Below, in pieces: positions 13,367-14,660 of a DNA stretch of 14,660 nucleotides. Made by a program: the position numbers and the translations under genes. Origin of the DNA: an uncultured Collinsella sp. (GTDB lineage Bacteria > Actinomycetota > Coriobacteriia > Coriobacteriales > Coriobacteriaceae); NCBI GenBank assembly GCA_900549335.1, contig UROJ01000012.1, forward strand, positions 1 to 14,660, given 5' to 3'. The notes beneath the pieces are model-generated. The model searched no databases, was not told the origin of the DNA, and worked only from the letters and a program-made list of their open reading frames with translations. Positions within the stretch are counted from its first letter, which is position 1. Each line of letters starts with the position of its first letter.

Positions 13367-13537
13367 GTCCCAGAAGCTGTCTTCTTCGTCCTCGGACTTG
13401 GGGCCGCGGTCGACATACATCTTATGGGTGCGCTTCTCCATTACAAAGGCAATAATCGCAAACAGCAGGATGCCGCCGGCGAAAAGGATGGCAAAACCGG
13501 TGCGGGTGCCAAACAAAAAGGAAAAAACTGCGTCCAT
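13364..13537 (-). CDS. Small single-pass membrane protein (57 aa), unknown function
   Basis: Unrecognised small protein. Residues 1-12 are a short amphipathic start (M-D-A-V-F-S-F-L-F-G-T-R), residues 14-33 a transmembrane helix rich in Ala, Ile, Leu, Phe and Gly, then E34-K-R-T-H-K-M-Y-V-D-R-G-P and a strongly acidic tail S48-E-D-E-E-D-S-F-W-D. The positive K-R-T-H-K flank predicts the C-terminus inside. The start has AAGAAGG at 13550-13544 (minus strand), spacing 6. Codon use and the intact Shine-Dalgarno support a real gene. It converges with proC and diverges from serS. Coriobacteriia have short conserved membrane proteins of this kind; I cannot name the family with confidence. Confidence 0.75.
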   Translation of the reverse strand: MDAVFSFLFGTRTGFAILFAGGILLFAIIAFVMEKRTHKMYVDRGPKSEDEEDSFWD

Positions 13538-13561
13538 TGGGTGCCTTCTTGCGTAGTTGAG

Positions 13562-13610
13562 TTGGGTCGTAAACGCTCATAAGTATATACTTGCCCATAC
13601 ATGTACAAGG
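13562..13610. promoter_or_regulatory. Divergent promoter region of serS and the small membrane gene
   Basis: The perfect palindrome AAGTATATACTT (13581-13592) supplies a TATACT -10 box on both strands. Forward: TTGGGT (13562-13567), 18 bases, TATACT (13586-13591). Reverse: TATACT at 13587-13582 with a weak -35 around 13603-13610. A second palindrome GGTTGCAACC lies at 13609-13618. The region is too short for a T-box leader before serS. Assignment is by inspection only. Confidence 0.45.
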
Positions 13611-13648
13611 TTGCAACCTAAATGGAATGTATATCGCCGGAGGATCTA

Positions 13649-14660
13649 ATGCTTGATATCAAGTTTGTTCGCGAGAACCCCGATGCCATCGATGTCGCCA
13701 TGGCTAACCGCCAGACGTCTTGGGATCGCGAGAAGTTCTTTGAGCTCGACGACGAGCGTCGTGCCGTCATCACCGAGGTCGAGGAACTTCAAGCCACGCG
13801 CAACGCCGAGTCCAAGAAGATCGGCGCCCTGATGAAGGAGGGCAAGAAGGACGAGGCCGAGGCCGCCAAGGAGGCCGTGCGCGCCGTCAACGAGAAGATT
13901 GACGGTCTGGCCGAGCGCCGCACTGCTCTCGAGCAGGAGCAGTACGACTTCATGGCTCACCTGCCCAACATTCCGTGCGATGCCACCCCGTACGGTAAGG
14001 ACGAGGACGAGAACATCGAGCGTCGCCGCTGGGGCACCCCGCGCGAGTTCGACTTCGACTTTAAGCCGCACTGGGACCTGGGCACCGATCTGGACATCCT
14101 CGACTTCGAGCGCGGCAACAAGCTCTCCGGCAGCCGCTTCACCGTTCTCGGTGGCGCCGGCGCCCGCTTGGAGCGCGCCCTTATCAACTTCTTCCTGGAC
14201 ACGCACACGAGCCGTGGCTTTAAGGAGTGGTGGCCGCCTATCGTCGTCAAGCGTCAGACCATGTTTGGCACGGGTCAGCTGCCCAAGTTCGAGGACGACG
14301 CCTACCACGTCTCGGGCGACAACTTCCTGATCCCCACCGCCGAGGTCGTGCTCACCAACCTGCACGCCGGCGAGGTCCTCGACGCCGACACCCTGCCGCG
14401 CCGCTACACCGCCTTCACCCCCTGCTTCCGCGAGGAGGCCGGTTCCGCCGGTCGCGACACCCGCGGCATCATCCGTCAGCACGAGTTCGACAAGGTCGAG
14501 ATGGTCAAGTTCGCTAAGCCGGAGGAGTCCGACGAGGAGCTCGAGAGCATGACCGCCGAGGCCGAGTACCTGCTGCAGCAGCTGGGCCTTCCGTATCGCG
14601 TGATTAGCCTGTGCACCGGCGACTTGGGCTTCTCTGCCCGTCAGACCTACGACGTCGAGG
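13649..14660 (+). CDS. serS: Seryl-tRNA synthetase, 3' end outside window
   Basis: Class II synthetase that charges tRNA-Ser (and tRNA-Sec where present) with serine. About 337 of the usual ~425 residues are present; the frame is open to the window edge. [11 protein letters not shown] is the conserved start. Residues ~28-105 form the charged long coiled-coil arm that grips the tRNA variable arm. T-A-E-V contacts serine, and motif 2 is F260[13 protein letters not shown], followed by R-Q-H-E-F-x-K-V-E. ATG 13649 has GGAGGA at 13639-13644, spacing 4. It is transcribed away from the small membrane gene. Partial only because of the window edge. Identification is firm. Confidence 0.96.
   Translation, partial: MLDIKFVRENPDAIDVAMANRQTSWDREKFFELDDERRAVITEVEELQATRNAESKKIGALMKEGKKDEAEAAKEAVRAVNEKIDGLAERRTALEQEQYDFMAHLPNIPCDATPYGKDEDENIERRRWGTPREFDFDFKPHWDLGTDLDILDFERGNKLSGSRFTVLGGAGARLERALINFFLDTHTSRGFKEWWPPIVVKRQTMFGTGQLPKFEDDAYHVSGDNFLIPTAEVVLTNLHAGEVLDADTLPRRYTAFTPCFREEAGSAGRDTRGIIRQHEFDKVEMVKFAKPEESDEELESMTAEAEYLLQQLGLPYRVISLCTGDLGFSARQTYDVE

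Noticed and set aside
13538..13648. T-box riboswitch before serS
   Set aside because: Only ~110 bases are available and no T-box consensus or specifier stem is seen. The same applies to the 69-base gap before metG.

Overview
The window looks like chromosomal DNA of a high-GC Gram-positive gut actinobacterium of the class Coriobacteriia, most likely Collinsella or a close relative. The grounds are GC-rich codon use, consensus Shine-Dalgarno sites, a Tad-type pilus locus with pseudopilins, an actinobacterial-style toxin-antitoxin pair, and housekeeping proteins of actinobacterial character. This is judgement from sequence, not a database match. The first ~46 bases probably carry the end of an upstream gene that cannot be identified.

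Left part (68-3715, + strand): the distal end of a Tad/Flp pilus operon. It holds three short prepilin-like proteins sharing an R-E-[ED]-x-A-Q-[AS]-T-V-E signature, a large TadG-like membrane-anchored protein between the second and third, and a DUF192 protein. Genes overlap or nearly touch, so one transcript is likely. The Tad ATPase, platform proteins and prepilin peptidase must lie upstream of the window or elsewhere. Next comes a small toxin-antitoxin operon (3775-4325) with a palindrome in its promoter, then tRNA-Phe(GAA) with its own promoter and terminator.

Middle (4522-10428): a 400-base non-coding stretch holds three copies of a 62-bp palindromic tandem repeat, a TetR-type operator-like palindrome and a 5' UTR hairpin. 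It leads into a glycoside hydrolase family 5-like gene whose expected acid/base glutamate is replaced. Six bases later starts rsmI (16S rRNA methyltransferase), then metG, rsmA and tatD, a translation and rRNA-modification block. metG ends in a strong terminator; rsmA and tatD overlap and form an operon.

Right part (10411-14660): tRNA-Leu(CAG) with promoter and terminator; a 226-bp AT-rich element with ~33-bp terminal inverted repeats; an SPFH/stomatin-like gene coupled to rlmH (23S rRNA methyltransferase); proC; a 164-bp nested inverted repeat between convergent genes; a 57-residue membrane protein on the minus strand; and the first ~337 codons of serS, which runs off the window.

The most notable items are the GH5-like protein with the altered catalytic motif, the 226-bp inverted-repeat element with two convergent mini-ORFs starting inside its arms, the 62-bp palindromic repeat array, the nested inverted repeat whose ends coincide with the stop codons of both flanking genes, and the identical A/T element 19 bases upstream of the -35 box of both tRNA promoters. 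No CRISPR array, rRNA, insertion sequence with transposase, or prophage gene is seen.
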